From Acidicapsa acidisoli (GTDB taxonomy: Bacteria > Acidobacteriota > Terriglobia > Terriglobales > Acidobacteriaceae): DNA of 64,000 nucleotides. Numbering within the stretch: position 1 is the stretch's first letter; each line of letters opens with the position of its first letter. Made by a program: the position numbers and the translations under genes. The notes below the pieces were generated by a model. The model searched no databases. It was not told the origin of the DNA and worked only from the letters and a program-made list of their open reading frames with translations. Shown here piece by piece: positions 17,564-26,515 of the stretch. The stretch spans positions 1,984,001 to 2,048,000 of the forward strand of contig NZ_JAGSYI010000001.1 in NCBI RefSeq assembly GCF_025685625.1. The letters run 5' to 3'.

Positions 17564-17965
17564 GTATAAGGTATTCATAGACGTTACCTTGCGTTCCTTT
17601 CCGTGCCCATGGATTCCCAAATCTTCCCCAGAATGCCGTGACAGAGCAGAGGCGTGCAGGGAAATCCAAGTGGCCGTAAAACCGGCAAGTGTCCAAGTTG
17701 CCGACTATTGGGCCATGTGGCTCGCATTCCACTGACGCGGAGCGCATTGCGATAAAGCGTAAATCGACAAATACTCCAGGCAACATGGTCGTTTACTGAA
17801 ACGAAGTCTCCTTGGAACCTAAATCGACGCTGGATGTGCCCTTGGGTGTGACCGCGCGACCCAGAATATACCCGGGAAGAATCGACTCCAAATGCTCGAT
17901 GGAAAAAGCAATTTCGTTAAGTTGTCGATCGATCCATTGAGGAAGAGTCATTTTGGCAGCGTGCA
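17564..17965. other. Intergenic stretch with IS-end-like repeats
   Basis: About 400 bp without a credible gene between the tRNA and the ADOP permease. It carries the second copy of the 19-mer (17668-17686), followed directly by AAGTGTCCAAGTTGCCGACT. The TTGCCGACTA part of that resembles the dispersed 29-bp repeat seen at 43944, 45175, 51227 and 58322. Confidence 0.5.
17668..17686 (+). repeat. 19-bp repeat, copy 2 (possible insertion-sequence end relic)
   Basis: AAGTGGCCGTAAAACCGGC, 18 of 19 identical to 6201-6219, in a run of AAGTGG/AAGTGT/AAGTTG words with 4-16 bp gaps. Multiple short repeats of this sort mark transposon ends; the element body is missing. Confidence 0.4.
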
Positions 17966-20824
17966 TCACTCGTCGCGCAGCGCGACCATGGGGTTGATGC
18001 GCACGGCTCGCCGGCCGGGGATCGAACACGCGCCTAGCGCCACCAGCACAAGGAGGATGCAAACGCCCCCAAACGTGGCCGGGTCGTAGGGACGCACGCT
18101 ATAGAGAATAGTGGCCATGAGACGGGTGACCGCCATGGCCGCGCAGATGCCGATGACCGCGCCGGCAAGCGCCAGCACAAGTCCGCGCCGCACCACAAGC
18201 CGCATCAGTTCCCGCCTTTGCGCGCCAAGCGCCATGCGAATACCCAACTCACGGGTCCGCAGCGCCACTTCGTAGGAGAGCAATCCATACAAGCCGATGC
18301 ACGCCAGTATCAGGGACAGGCACGCAAAAAAGCTCGATAGGCGCGACATGAGCCGCTCCTGATAGAGTGCCTGCTCAATCTGCTGGGTCTGCGTGCGCAT
18401 ATGGAAGAGGGGTAGGTTGTTGTCGGCCTGCGAGACGATGGTGCGCACCTGTTTCACCAATGCGGTAGGGTCACCGGAGGAACGTAACTCGAAGTCCGCG
18501 CTGTTGCCCACAAGGGGCAAGAACATGGTAGGCATGATATCTCTCCGCAACCGAGAGTATTTGGTGTCGCCGGCGATGCCGACGATGAGATAGCCCGGCT
18601 GCGGGCCTGTTGCCGGATCGTCCCTTTGCATGTTGCCCATATGGAGGCCCACTGGATTCTGGTTGGGGAAGAATTTCCAGGCAAACGCTTGATTGACGAG
18701 AACAGGCTCGGGAGCCGGCTGGGGCTCGGTTTGCGGCTTGGCGGGCGTCGCTGGGCTACCGGGTGCGGCAGCTTCCTTCGCCGCGGTCACCACCGCGTTC
18801 GTCGTCTCTGCCGAGGCAAAGTCGGCGGGCGTGAATACGCGGCCGGCAAGCACAGGAATGCGCATCGTCCGGAAGAAATCCAGTCCCACCCGGAGCGTAG
18901 CGGCGTTGACATTCGACTTGGGGGGTGCACCGTCGAGGTGCACCGAATTGGCTGACCAGCCTCCGCTTAAGAGCGCATCCTCGGAATAACTGGCAGACAC
19001 CACACCTGGCAGCGCTTCGAACCGATCCTGCAACTGCCGGTAGAGCTCAACCGTTTGACGGTCTTTGTATCCGGCAACGCTGGGATGAATGCCGAAGAGC
19101 AGAACGTTTTGCGTATCAAAACCCGGATTGAGTGTTTGCAGATTATGCAGGGTACGCGCCAGCAATCCCGCGCCGACCAGCACAACTACCGAGAGCGCCA
19201 CCTGCGCCACAACCAGCGCATCGCCTGGCCGGATACGGCGGCCGCCCTGCGATGCGCCGCCGGAGGTGGACGACGAATTCTCCCTGAGCGAAGGTGTAAG
19301 GTCGGCGTGCGCGCTGCGGAAGCTCGGCGCCAGACCGCACAGGATGCCCGTGGCGAACGTAACGCCGCTGGTGAAGGCCAGCACGCGCCAGTCTGGGGCA
19401 ATGACAAACGGAAAGGGATGATCGAGGCTGCTGGACATCAACCTGGTGAGAGTGTGCACGCCCCAGACGGCAACCAGAATGCCGAGTGCACCGCCAGAAG
19501 TTGCCAACAACAGGCTCTCGGTCAAGAGCTGGCGCACAATCCGCGCGCGTCCGGCGCCCAGCGCCTGGCGCACGGCCAACTCCTTTTGCCGATTTGCAGA
19601 GCGCGCCAGGATCAGGCCAGCTACATTGGTGCAGGCAATGAGCAAGACAAACCCCACCGCCGTCATGATGAGTTCGAGCATGGCTGCAAGCTGGCTACTC
19701 TCGCCATTCAAGGCCTCGTGTGCCGGCAAGAGCAGCAGAGCCGACGCATCGTCCTCGCTGAAGATCGGCTTGGCGGCGTGCAGCACCTCCGCGTGGAAAA
19801 GTGTCGTTGCTTCAGCTTGTGCCTGCTCGATCGAAACTACTGGCTTGAGCCGGCCAGCCAGCACGACCCAAAAGCTTGCCGGATCGGACAACCGGTCCCC
19901 TGTCCCCCACCATTCGCCCCGAACGCGCTCAGCAAGCGACAGCGGCATGAAGAAGTCTTGGCTCTTGCCCGGAGTCAGGCTGGCGAAACTCGGTTCGACC
20001 ACGCCCACGATGGCGGCATCCACGTTGTCGAGGCGGACAGTGCGGCCTACGGCGGATGGGTCGGCGCCAAAGGCGCGCTGCCAGTAGCCGTAGTCCAGCA
20101 CAATCACCGGCGATGCAGTCGGCGCATCGTCTGTAAGGCCCAGCGGCCTCCCCAGGATTGTCCTTGCGCCGACGGTTGAGAAGTAATCGCCCGAGACATA
20201 CAGGCCGCGCTCGATAGTCGCCGGTCCGTTACCACTGAAACCCACCTCACGTGGACCCGCGAACGCCGCCACGCCGGAAAATGTGGCCGTGTGGCTGCGC
20301 AGAGCCTCATAAAACGGCACGGAAAATGAGCAGTCTCTCGTGCGGTTATCGTCGTCGCAATCGCCATAATCGCTGTGTCCGCTCAGCTTCGGGTCGTGAT
20401 GCGAGCTCCAGCTAAAGATCACCAGGCGCTGCGGGTCCTCTGCTGGCAGTGCGCGGAACATCACCGCATTGACCACGCTGAAGATTGCGGTATTAGCGCC
20501 GATGCCGAGCGCCAGCGTAAGAATTGCCACTGCAGCAAACCCCGGCAATTTCGCCAGCATCCGCAGCGCATAATGCAGGTCCTGTACTGTCTGTTCGACC
20601 CAAAGCAAGGATCGCTCGTCGCGATGCGCCTGCTTTGCCTGTTCCACGCCGCCATAGGCGCGCTTCGCAGCCAGCTGAGCTTCTTCAGGCGACATGCCGC
20701 GACGTTCGAAATCGTCGGCCAGAAGCGCAAGATGCGACGTAACCTCGCGCCCAAGCTCTTCTTCTGCACGATTGTTGCGGAAAAGATTGCGAAACCTGTA
20801 CTGGATTCGTCTTGAGCGGGACAT
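17966..20824 (-). CDS. ADOP-type ABC permease (MacB/FtsX family), pair 1
   Basis: The 952-residue protein has the ADOP layout. An N-terminal ~70-residue helical domain (FRNNRAEEELGREVTSHLAL to FERRGMSPEEAQLAAKRAYG) is followed by TM1 (LPGFAAVAILTLALGIGANTAIF), a MacB periplasmic domain and an FtsX block. A second copy of the periplasmic-plus-FtsX unit ends with the GRRAVRINPMVALRDE tail. Such permeases lack their own ATPase gene and are presumed to export peptides, lipids or antimicrobials, or to act as mechanotransducers. The start lies 2 bp after the stop of a PadR-type regulator gene, the standard partner. The inter-domain linker at ~640-670 is rich in Ala and Pro. Substrate unknown. Confidence 0.88.
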   Translation of the reverse strand: MSRSRRIQYRFRNLFRNNRAEEELGREVTSHLALLADDFERRGMSPEEAQLAAKRAYGGVEQAKQAHRDERSLLWVEQTVQDLHYALRMLAKLPGFAAVAILTLALGIGANTAIFSVVNAVMFRALPAEDPQRLVIFSWSSHHDPKLSGHSDYGDCDDDNRTRDCSFSVPFYEALRSHTATFSGVAAFAGPREVGFSGNGPATIERGLYVSGDYFSTVGARTILGRPLGLTDDAPTASPVIVLDYGYWQRAFGADPSAVGRTVRLDNVDAAIVGVVEPSFASLTPGKSQDFFMPLSLAERVRGEWWGTGDRLSDPASFWVVLAGRLKPVVSIEQAQAEATTLFHAEVLHAAKPIFSEDDASALLLLPAHEALNGESSQLAAMLELIMTAVGFVLLIACTNVAGLILARSANRQKELAVRQALGAGRARIVRQLLTESLLLATSGGALGILVAVWGVHTLTRLMSSSLDHPFPFVIAPDWRVLAFTSGVTFATGILCGLAPSFRSAHADLTPSLRENSSSTSGGASQGGRRIRPGDALVVAQVALSVVVLVGAGLLARTLHNLQTLNPGFDTQNVLLFGIHPSVAGYKDRQTVELYRQLQDRFEALPGVVSASYSEDALLSGGWSANSVHLDGAPPKSNVNAATLRVGLDFFRTMRIPVLAGRVFTPADFASAETTNAVVTAAKEAAAPGSPATPAKPQTEPQPAPEPVLVNQAFAWKFFPNQNPVGLHMGNMQRDDPATGPQPGYLIVGIAGDTKYSRLRRDIMPTMFLPLVGNSADFELRSSGDPTALVKQVRTIVSQADNNLPLFHMRTQTQQIEQALYQERLMSRLSSFFACLSLILACIGLYGLLSYEVALRTRELGIRMALGAQRRELMRLVVRRGLVLALAGAVIGICAAMAVTRLMATILYSVRPYDPATFGGVCILLVLVALGACSIPGRRAVRINPMVALRDE

Positions 20825-20826
20825 GA

Positions 20827-21165
20827 CTATTGCTCCTCCGCCAAGAGTTTTTCAACCACACCAGACATCTGACGCCAGCGCGCGGTCTCTTCTTCAAGCC
20901 CCTTCAATCCGGCCTTCGTGATGGCATAGTACTTTGCTTCGCGGTTGTTCTCAGTCTTGCTCCAGGAGGCGTGCGTCCATCCATGCTGTTCCAGCCGGAT
21001 AAGGGCCGGATAAATGGTGCCCTGGTTCAGGTTCAACTGGTCTCCTGAAACCTGTTCCAGCCGGCTCGCGATTCCGTACGCGTGCTGAGGACCCATCGTG
21101 GCCAAGGTGCGGAGAATCATCAGGTCGAGTGTGCCTTGCAGTATCGGAATGGGCTTCTTCTTCAC
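20827..21165 (-). CDS. PadR-family transcriptional regulator, pair 1
   Basis: The 112-residue protein has the PadR winged helix: ILQGTLDLMILRTLATMGPQ, HAYGIASRLEQVSGDQLNLN, the QGTIYPALIRLEQHGWTHAS hallmark, and an REAKYYAITKAGLKGLEEE wing and C-terminal helix. It is the likely repressor of its own operon with the ADOP permease 2 bp downstream. The start is a GTG at 21165. A GGAGGT lies 15 nt upstream, too far for normal use. The predicted -10 ends only ~10 nt before the GTG, so the mRNA may be near-leaderless. Two dyads overlap the promoter, suggesting autorepression. Confidence 0.88.
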   Translation of the reverse strand: MKKKPIPILQGTLDLMILRTLATMGPQHAYGIASRLEQVSGDQLNLNQGTIYPALIRLEQHGWTHASWSKTENNREAKYYAITKAGLKGLEEETARWRQMSGVVEKLLAEEQ

Positions 21166-21207
21166 TTGGTAACCAAGTAGACCTCCGCTTCACTTGAATG
21201 TCAAGTG
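21164..21207 (-). promoter_or_regulatory. Promoter and two dyads of PadR/ADOP operon 1
   Basis: On the minus strand TTGACA (21204-21199) and TCTACT (21181-21176) are separated by 17 bp. Dyad one, ACTTGG-3-CCAAGT (21164-21178), overlaps the -10 and the GTG start. Dyad two, CACTTGA-3-TCAAGTG (21191-21207), overlaps the -35. Their centres are 28 bp apart and both contain the half-site TTCACTTG. Confidence 0.6.
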
Positions 21208-21659
21208 GAAATTGCGGGACGAGGTTCCGGGGCCCGGCTAATAAATTCGCCAGGCGAGAGGAGATGACTCCTTGCGGCTCACTGAATGTCGCGTATCGGC
21301 GGGCTTCCACCGAATGCCAAACCGCGAAGAACTGCCCGGCCCTGCAAGTGCCGCAGGATCGTCAGTTGACGCCAACTGGTCAACGCATTCATTGACCTAT
21401 TCAAATCGATCTGTGTCTTCGGCAAGTTGACGTAGAACCGGCTGCCGAGAGAAGTGATTCCAAAGCTGAGCATGCGCTGGAAACCATGTGGACGCGTAGC
21501 TGACTTTTCGTCCAAGTGGAAAGTCCCCCGCTGGAAATCAGTCAACACTTCGGTGTTTGTCGTCACTAATCTACTTGGAAGTCCCAAACTGAAGCTGGAT
21601 GAGCGCTTTGGACTGTTGCCGTCGGCCGAGACTTTCATTGCATAAAAGAGCCTTGTTTC
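21208..21659. other. Stretch without a recognisable gene
   Basis: About 450 bp. A 119-residue minus-strand frame (21279-21638) has a few protein-like segments (SFSLGLPSRLVTTNTEVL, HGFQRMLSFGITSLGSRFYV) but no start context or known family. I treat it as unannotatable, possibly a fragment. Confidence 0.4.
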
Positions 21660-23510
21660 TTAGTGCCTAGAGGAATTGATTCCGTTCGAGTGATTAACGA
21701 GCTGTTCTGCGAAGATTAGGTACACGCTCGAAGTCCAGGTATATGCAGGGTCGCGTAAGGCCGCTCCCGACAGCGCGTCAAAGTTCTCCGCCATGCCTGA
21801 TTGTTGCGCCATCAAGCAGAACTTCTTTCGAAGTGCATGTGCAAGTTCATGTTCCCCCATGTCATCAAGCCCTTCCGCGATGAGCATCGTCGCAGGCGCC
21901 CAAATGGGACCACGCCAATAGCCATCGGCAAGATAGAGTGGGCTCGATGGTGGCTCCGAAGGAAGTCCATACGGCGACGTTTTCAAACGGCTGCGTAGAT
22001 CTTCGATTAGCTGCTGCTGAACAGCCGACGGCAATCGGTGGCCGAGAATCACAGGCAGCAATAGCAGCAAGCTCTTTGATTTGATTTGCTGGCCATCCGT
22101 CTCCCGGAACGCCACAAACTCGTGCCCTGTCCAAAAACGTTTCAATAATCTGTCGAGCAGTTCGCTCGATCTCTGCTTCCACCGCTTCGATTCTTCCGGT
22201 TTACCTAGTCGATCCGCAATTTCCGCGAGTGCCTCCATCTGAAGTACAAGATGGGCGCTCAAGTCCGGCGACTCAACGGGAATACCGGCTATCAGCGCCG
22301 TCGAATTATCCCATCCTGATTCGTCACCATGGCGATATTCTGGTAGCCCATTGCCATTAAGATCACGGTACTTGAAGTACCACTCCGTCCATCGTTCCAA
22401 CGGTTCATAAATCTCCTTCAAGTGCTTGTCATCGCCAAAGTTGCCACGTCGCATCAGCCAGTCAAGCGCCCATCCGTGGACCGGCGGCTTTGAATATGTC
22501 CACACCATAGAGTCTGCATCCCACTTGTCCGGCAATGCGCCCGTCGCATTTTGGACATAGAATGGCAGCATGAATTGGTCCCAAGCCAGGGCGGGATTGC
22601 TCATTGAAGTTGCCATGGCGTTGAACGTTTGATCCCATGACCACACCGACCCCATCCAGTTTTTCGACATCAGCATTGCTGACCGCTTCAAATTGCCGCT
22701 GGGATGTACTACGCTCGACCAGTTCACATAGGCGGCCAGTTCGGCTCCCGCGCCGAGATCGGTATCGACCCTAGGCATCGTCTCGAGCCAGTCCATGTAG
22801 GCCGCCTTCTCTCTTCGTTCAACTTGTTCGAACGTGCCTGCGCTTATATGTCCATCCCACGCACTTTCGTATGCATCGATCTCCGCTTCGAAAGCCTCAT
22901 TTCCCGCCGCAGATCCGAAGGTGAAAACCGCGCCATGATCTGGGCTGCTGCCGTTCCGAACCTCCTCTTCCATGCGGCCTTGCAGCGGCGACAGCATGTA
23001 CTTCATCGCGTCTGTATTCAGTTCCCACCGCTTCTCGGGATATGGAACTGCCATACCTTCCTGTGCAGTCAGGCGAAACTCAACACCGCGGCCATGCACT
23101 CGCAGCCGATCCTGCCCATCAAAGCAAATCTCTACCGTTCCGCCGCCCCCAGATAGCGTCAGCAACGTTGGCGTTGCTTTGACCGAGGTTGCCACGTGTT
23201 GCGAACCGTCAACCAACTCGATCTGAAATGATTCCACGCCGCCGTCATGAAGCGACCGCAGGAAAATTCCATTGGCACGATGGTGGTCCGCCTGAAACTG
23301 ACTCAAGTCGGAAATGCTCATGTACGATCCGAATCGACTAAAAGGAACACGCTCGATCTTGAATTCCAGGTCTCCGTTGTACACATAGCGCGATGATTGC
23401 CCATGAGCGACAATCGCGGCGCAACCGACGTACGCAAAAGCGAGGATAGGCATAGTCGCCGCAGCCTTAAAGTCTCTTAGAGAATCTGTAATCCAATCGA
23501 CCAACTTCAT
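21660..23510 (-). CDS. Exported GH63-like (MGH1-type) glycoside hydrolase
   Basis: The 616-residue protein has a positively charged N-terminus and hydrophobic stretch (MPILAFAYVGCAAIVAHGQS) suggesting export. A beta-rich N-terminal domain is followed, from about residue 270, by an (alpha/alpha)6 catalytic domain. Its landmarks are NWMGSVWSWDQTFNAMATS, PPVHGWALDWLMRRG, RDLNGNGLPEYRHGDESGWD and ADGYWRGPIWAPATMLIAEG. These match MGH1/GH63-like enzymes that trim alpha-glucosides, glucosylglycerate or mannosylglycerate. The substrate cannot be chosen from sequence alone. Monocistronic on the minus strand, divergent from the decarboxylase gene; the first 92-bp regulatory element lies between them. 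Confidence 0.78.
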   Translation of the reverse strand: MKLVDWITDSLRDFKAAATMPILAFAYVGCAAIVAHGQSSRYVYNGDLEFKIERVPFSRFGSYMSISDLSQFQADHHRANGIFLRSLHDGGVESFQIELVDGSQHVATSVKATPTLLTLSGGGGTVEICFDGQDRLRVHGRGVEFRLTAQEGMAVPYPEKRWELNTDAMKYMLSPLQGRMEEEVRNGSSPDHGAVFTFGSAAGNEAFEAEIDAYESAWDGHISAGTFEQVERREKAAYMDWLETMPRVDTDLGAGAELAAYVNWSSVVHPSGNLKRSAMLMSKNWMGSVWSWDQTFNAMATSMSNPALAWDQFMLPFYVQNATGALPDKWDADSMVWTYSKPPVHGWALDWLMRRGNFGDDKHLKEIYEPLERWTEWYFKYRDLNGNGLPEYRHGDESGWDNSTALIAGIPVESPDLSAHLVLQMEALAEIADRLGKPEESKRWKQRSSELLDRLLKRFWTGHEFVAFRETDGQQIKSKSLLLLLPVILGHRLPSAVQQQLIEDLRSRLKTSPYGLPSEPPSSPLYLADGYWRGPIWAPATMLIAEGLDDMGEHELAHALRKKFCLMAQQSGMAENFDALSGAALRDPAYTWTSSVYLIFAEQLVNHSNGINSSRH

Positions 23511-23633
23511 TGTCTTTCCTCACCGCTCTCAGCCATGGCGTACGTACGAAACGCGAGCGCATCCCGGAATTTGATACGGGGCCATTGACAGGTCAAGTGT
23601 AGCAAGGCTGCTTCTGGAGCATGCTTCTTAGCT

Positions 23634-23725
23634 GATCACCGTGAGCTAGCTATCGATCACGTTTTCAGGTTCGCTGAATGCTGCCAATATTTGCGTGGGA
23701 TTGGAGATGCACATAGTGACGATCC
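23634..23725 (+). promoter_or_regulatory. 92-bp shared regulatory element, copy 1 (before the decarboxylase gene)
   Basis: Begins GATCACCGTGAGCTAGC and ends TAGTGACGATCC, 37 bp before the ATG at 23763. By eye, copy 2 (32513-32604, minus) is ~85% identical over the same 92 bp and copy 3 (34843-34933, minus) ~70% over 91 bp. Constant parts are GTGAGCTAGC, TCAC at position 24, AATATTTGCGTG and TAGTGACGATCC. (G/A)ATCAC repeats 21 bp apart (two helical turns) at its start. Each copy is oriented towards the gene it precedes. Confidence 0.75.
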
Positions 23726-23762
23726 AATGCGTTGAAAAGCAGATATTGCACAAGGAGTGGAG

Positions 23763-25436
23763 ATGAGCAAAAACAACCAAACTGAAGTTCAGGCACCCGT
23801 TCAAGATGTCGTCCCCAACATGATAAGCGTTCAAGATGCGACGTTCAATCTATTGCGCAAGCTCGGGCTGACGACCATTTTTGGAAACCCAGGATCTACC
23901 GAGCAGCCCTTCCTCAAGAACTTTCCTTCTGATTTTGAGTATGTACTTGGATTGCAGGAAGCAACTGCAGTAGCGATGGCAGACGGCTTTGCTCAAGCTA
24001 CGGGAAAACCAGCGCTGTTGAATCTGCACACTTCAGCTGGAACCGGGCATGGCATGGGCAACATCATGACGGCTTTCCAGAATAAAACGCCTCTCATCAT
24101 TACGGCGGGTCAACAGACACGTGAGATGATCCTCTGCGACCCACTTCTTACGAACCGCGATGAAACGACCCTGCCGCGGCCGTGGGTAAAGTGGGCGTAT
24201 CAACCGGTAAGAGCACAAGACGTCCCCGGCGCAATCATGAGGGCATATACGGTTGCCTTGCAGCCGCCCGCAGGCCCAGTATATGTATCGATCCCATTGG
24301 ACGACTGGGACCAGCCGGCACTTGGGGAGGCGGTCGTTCGAACTGCAAGCTCGCGGTACTCGCCAGACCCTGAGCGGCTTGCTCATTTCGCCGAAAGAAT
24401 TCGGAAGAGCAAGAATCCAGTGTTGCTTTATGGACCTGAGATCGAGCGCGCAGGCGGATGGGATGCTGGCATCAAGTTTGCTGAGCGCTTGAGAGCTCCT
24501 GTATATATGACGCCGCTCTCTGAAAAAGCGTCCTTCCCCCAAACTCATCCGCAGTTCCGAGGCATGGCGCCGATGGCGATTGGGCCATTGAGCAAGAAGC
24601 TTCGCGGCCACGACCTGATCATCGTGGTTGGAGCCCAGGTTTTCCGGTATTACCCCTTCGTTCCGGGAGAATACCTTCCCGAAGGCGCTGACCTCCTGCA
24701 AATCACCAATGACCCCTACGATGCGGGCGCCGCTATCGTCGGAGACAGCCTGTTGTCAGACGCAAAGCTGGCCCTGGAGGCATTGAACGATGCAATCCCA
24801 GAAGTGACTTCGCGGCCCGCTCCTGCAGCGCCACACATCGAACGAAAGCTTCCATCGCCGCCGAATAGTCCATTAACGGCACTTGAGGCATTCGCGGCGT
24901 TGAGCGAGCTGCGACCCGCGAACGCCATTCTGGTGAATGAGACAGCTTCAAATTTCGCGGATCTCGCCCAGTGCTGGCCAATCACCGAGCCCGGTACCTA
25001 CTACACCTTTGCGAGTGGCGGACTCGGATGGGGAGAACCGGCGGCGGTCGGCGTTGCGATTGCCCAAAAGAAACTGAGAACCGGGCGCCCGGTCATCGCT
25101 GCCATCGGAGATGGAGCGCTCCAGTATTCCGTACAGAGCCTTTATACAGCCGCTCGGCAAAAACTCAAGCTCATCTATATTGTCCCGTGCAACGACGAGT
25201 ACTTGATTCTCAAAGAATTTGCGGTACTTGAAAAAACCCCCAATGTGCCCGCGCTTGATCTGCCCGGACTTGATATCGTCGCAACCGCCAGGGCTTTTGG
25301 TTGTGCCGGAGTGGCCGCCCACACTACGGAAGAAATCAAGGCGGCTTTCAGAACAGCCCTCAGCGGCGACGGGCCCACCGTGATCGCGATTCGCGTTGCG
25401 CATCAACTCCGGCCGCTGGTACCCGACGTGGACTAG
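23763..25436 (+). CDS. mdlC: Benzoylformate decarboxylase-like ThDP enzyme
   Basis: The enzyme belongs to the thiamin-diphosphate 2-oxoacid decarboxylases and is closest in pattern to benzoylformate decarboxylase, which makes benzaldehyde and CO2. Numbered from the ATG at 23763, it has the active-site serine region GNPGSTE (Ser45), the ThDP-activating Glu66 (GLQEATAVAMADG), His89 in LLNLHTSAGTGHGMG, and the second histidine in FPQTHPQFRG as in the Pseudomonas enzyme. The metal-ThDP motif GDGALQYSVQSL...CNDEY is near the C-terminus. I preferred the ATG at 23763, with AAGGAG ~7 nt upstream, over the in-frame GTG at 23757. It is preceded by the 92-bp element and followed by two outer-membrane protein genes. 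Other 2-oxoacids are possible substrates. Confidence 0.85.
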   Translation: MSKNNQTEVQAPVQDVVPNMISVQDATFNLLRKLGLTTIFGNPGSTEQPFLKNFPSDFEYVLGLQEATAVAMADGFAQATGKPALLNLHTSAGTGHGMGNIMTAFQNKTPLIITAGQQTREMILCDPLLTNRDETTLPRPWVKWAYQPVRAQDVPGAIMRAYTVALQPPAGPVYVSIPLDDWDQPALGEAVVRTASSRYSPDPERLAHFAERIRKSKNPVLLYGPEIERAGGWDAGIKFAERLRAPVYMTPLSEKASFPQTHPQFRGMAPMAIGPLSKKLRGHDLIIVVGAQVFRYYPFVPGEYLPEGADLLQITNDPYDAGAAIVGDSLLSDAKLALEALNDAIPEVTSRPAPAAPHIERKLPSPPNSPLTALEAFAALSELRPANAILVNETASNFADLAQCWPITEPGTYYTFASGGLGWGEPAAVGVAIAQKKLRTGRPVIAAIGDGALQYSVQSLYTAARQKLKLIYIVPCNDEYLILKEFAVLEKTPNVPALDLPGLDIVATARAFGCAGVAAHTTEEIKAAFRTALSGDGPTVIAIRVAHQLRPLVPDVD

Positions 25437-25458
25437 CGTCCACTCAATCGAGGCACAA

Positions 25459-26355
25459 ATGATGTTCAAGAAAATGTCCACAAACGGCGCCGGGAAGGCA
25501 GTACTGATCGTACTCTCTGTCCTGGCGCCAGGCCTCAGTCATCGCGCGCTGGGCCAGGCTCTCACCATGGACGGCCAGTCCGGCATCTTCCTTCAGCCCG
25601 AGGCCGACGTGGTACCGTCACCTCATCATCAATTCGGCGCTCCGACTATAAGCTTTCATGCTGTCGATGCTGGCCCAGTCGCCGGGGACTACATCAATGT
25701 GGGAGTTGAAGAAGGATTCGACAATCGACTGGAGTTCGGGTACACCAGCAGCAATCACACCGATGGAGGTGACCCCACCATCAGCCCTCTATTCAACTTT
25801 GAAGGCATGAACATCTTCAACGTGAAAGCGAAGATCGTTCCTGCGGGTGCACACAAGCACAAGTACGTCCCAGCCGTTTCAATCGGAGGCGTGCTCCGGA
25901 CAAACGATCCCTTTGTTGTCCAGTTTGTTGAACATAAGAACGCGACAAACGGGGACATCTACGGTGTGACAACGGAGTTGTTCACTTTCGGAAAGAAGTT
26001 TGCGTTCGTGGGCACTGGCGGAGTTCGCGGCACCAACGCCCAGAAATACGGCTACGGCGGCAATGCCATCGATTGGGAAGCACGGGCCTTTGGAGGTCTC
26101 GCCTTTCCGGTACCGATCAAGGGAAAAATCGTGGTTGCACCAGCCGTGGAAGTTAACCAGGAGCCTCGTTACATCAAATACGTCCCGGGCGCTCATTTTC
26201 CGACAGATCTCATCTACGCAGTAAGAGTGTCCCGGTATCCGGACTCTAAGTGGACTTTCGACGTTGGCACGGGTCACTTAGGAGCCGCCCTTGCGCCGGG
26301 GCTCAATATCAAGGTGAACAATGCGATCGCAATTGCCGCCGACTTTCGATTCTAA
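25459..26355 (+). CDS. Exported outer-membrane beta-barrel-like protein
   Basis: The 298-residue protein has a signal peptide (AGKAVLIVLSVLAPGLSHRALG) and then a glycine- and aromatic-rich series of amphipathic strands (LEFGYTSSNHTDGGDP, FAFVGTGGVRGT, RAFGGLAFPVPIKGKIVVAP). It ends in a terminal Phe (IAIAADFRF), as expected for a BAM-assembled barrel. The start ATG at 25459 is 22 bp after the decarboxylase stop, so it is co-transcribed. A role in uptake of the decarboxylase pathway substrate is an inference from position. I do not recognise a named family. Confidence 0.7.
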   Translation: MMFKKMSTNGAGKAVLIVLSVLAPGLSHRALGQALTMDGQSGIFLQPEADVVPSPHHQFGAPTISFHAVDAGPVAGDYINVGVEEGFDNRLEFGYTSSNHTDGGDPTISPLFNFEGMNIFNVKAKIVPAGAHKHKYVPAVSIGGVLRTNDPFVVQFVEHKNATNGDIYGVTTELFTFGKKFAFVGTGGVRGTNAQKYGYGGNAIDWEARAFGGLAFPVPIKGKIVVAPAVEVNQEPRYIKYVPGAHFPTDLIYAVRVSRYPDSKWTFDVGTGHLGAALAPGLNIKVNNAIAIAADFRF

Positions 26356-26515
26356 GCAATCGCCCTGCGATATAGGCTCCAAGACCGCAGCTTAGAAGAC
26401 GAGGATGGCACGTGGGGACCAGGCTCTTCAAACTGGGTCTCTTTCGAAAATTAGAAGCTATTTCGCGCCTCGATGAGGAAGACGGAACCTCACTGGCACA
26501 GAGGAGAGGTTCATC

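Noticed and set aside
19055-20179. 374-aa plus-strand ORF opposite the first ADOP permease
   Set aside because: Antisense shadow; codon pattern follows the minus-strand gene.
23634-23762. Sigma-54 promoter inside the shared 92-bp element
   Set aside because: Looked for a GG-10-GC (-24/-12) arrangement on both strands; the nearest candidate (TTGGCAGCATTCAGCG) has the wrong spacing and is not conserved in copy 3.
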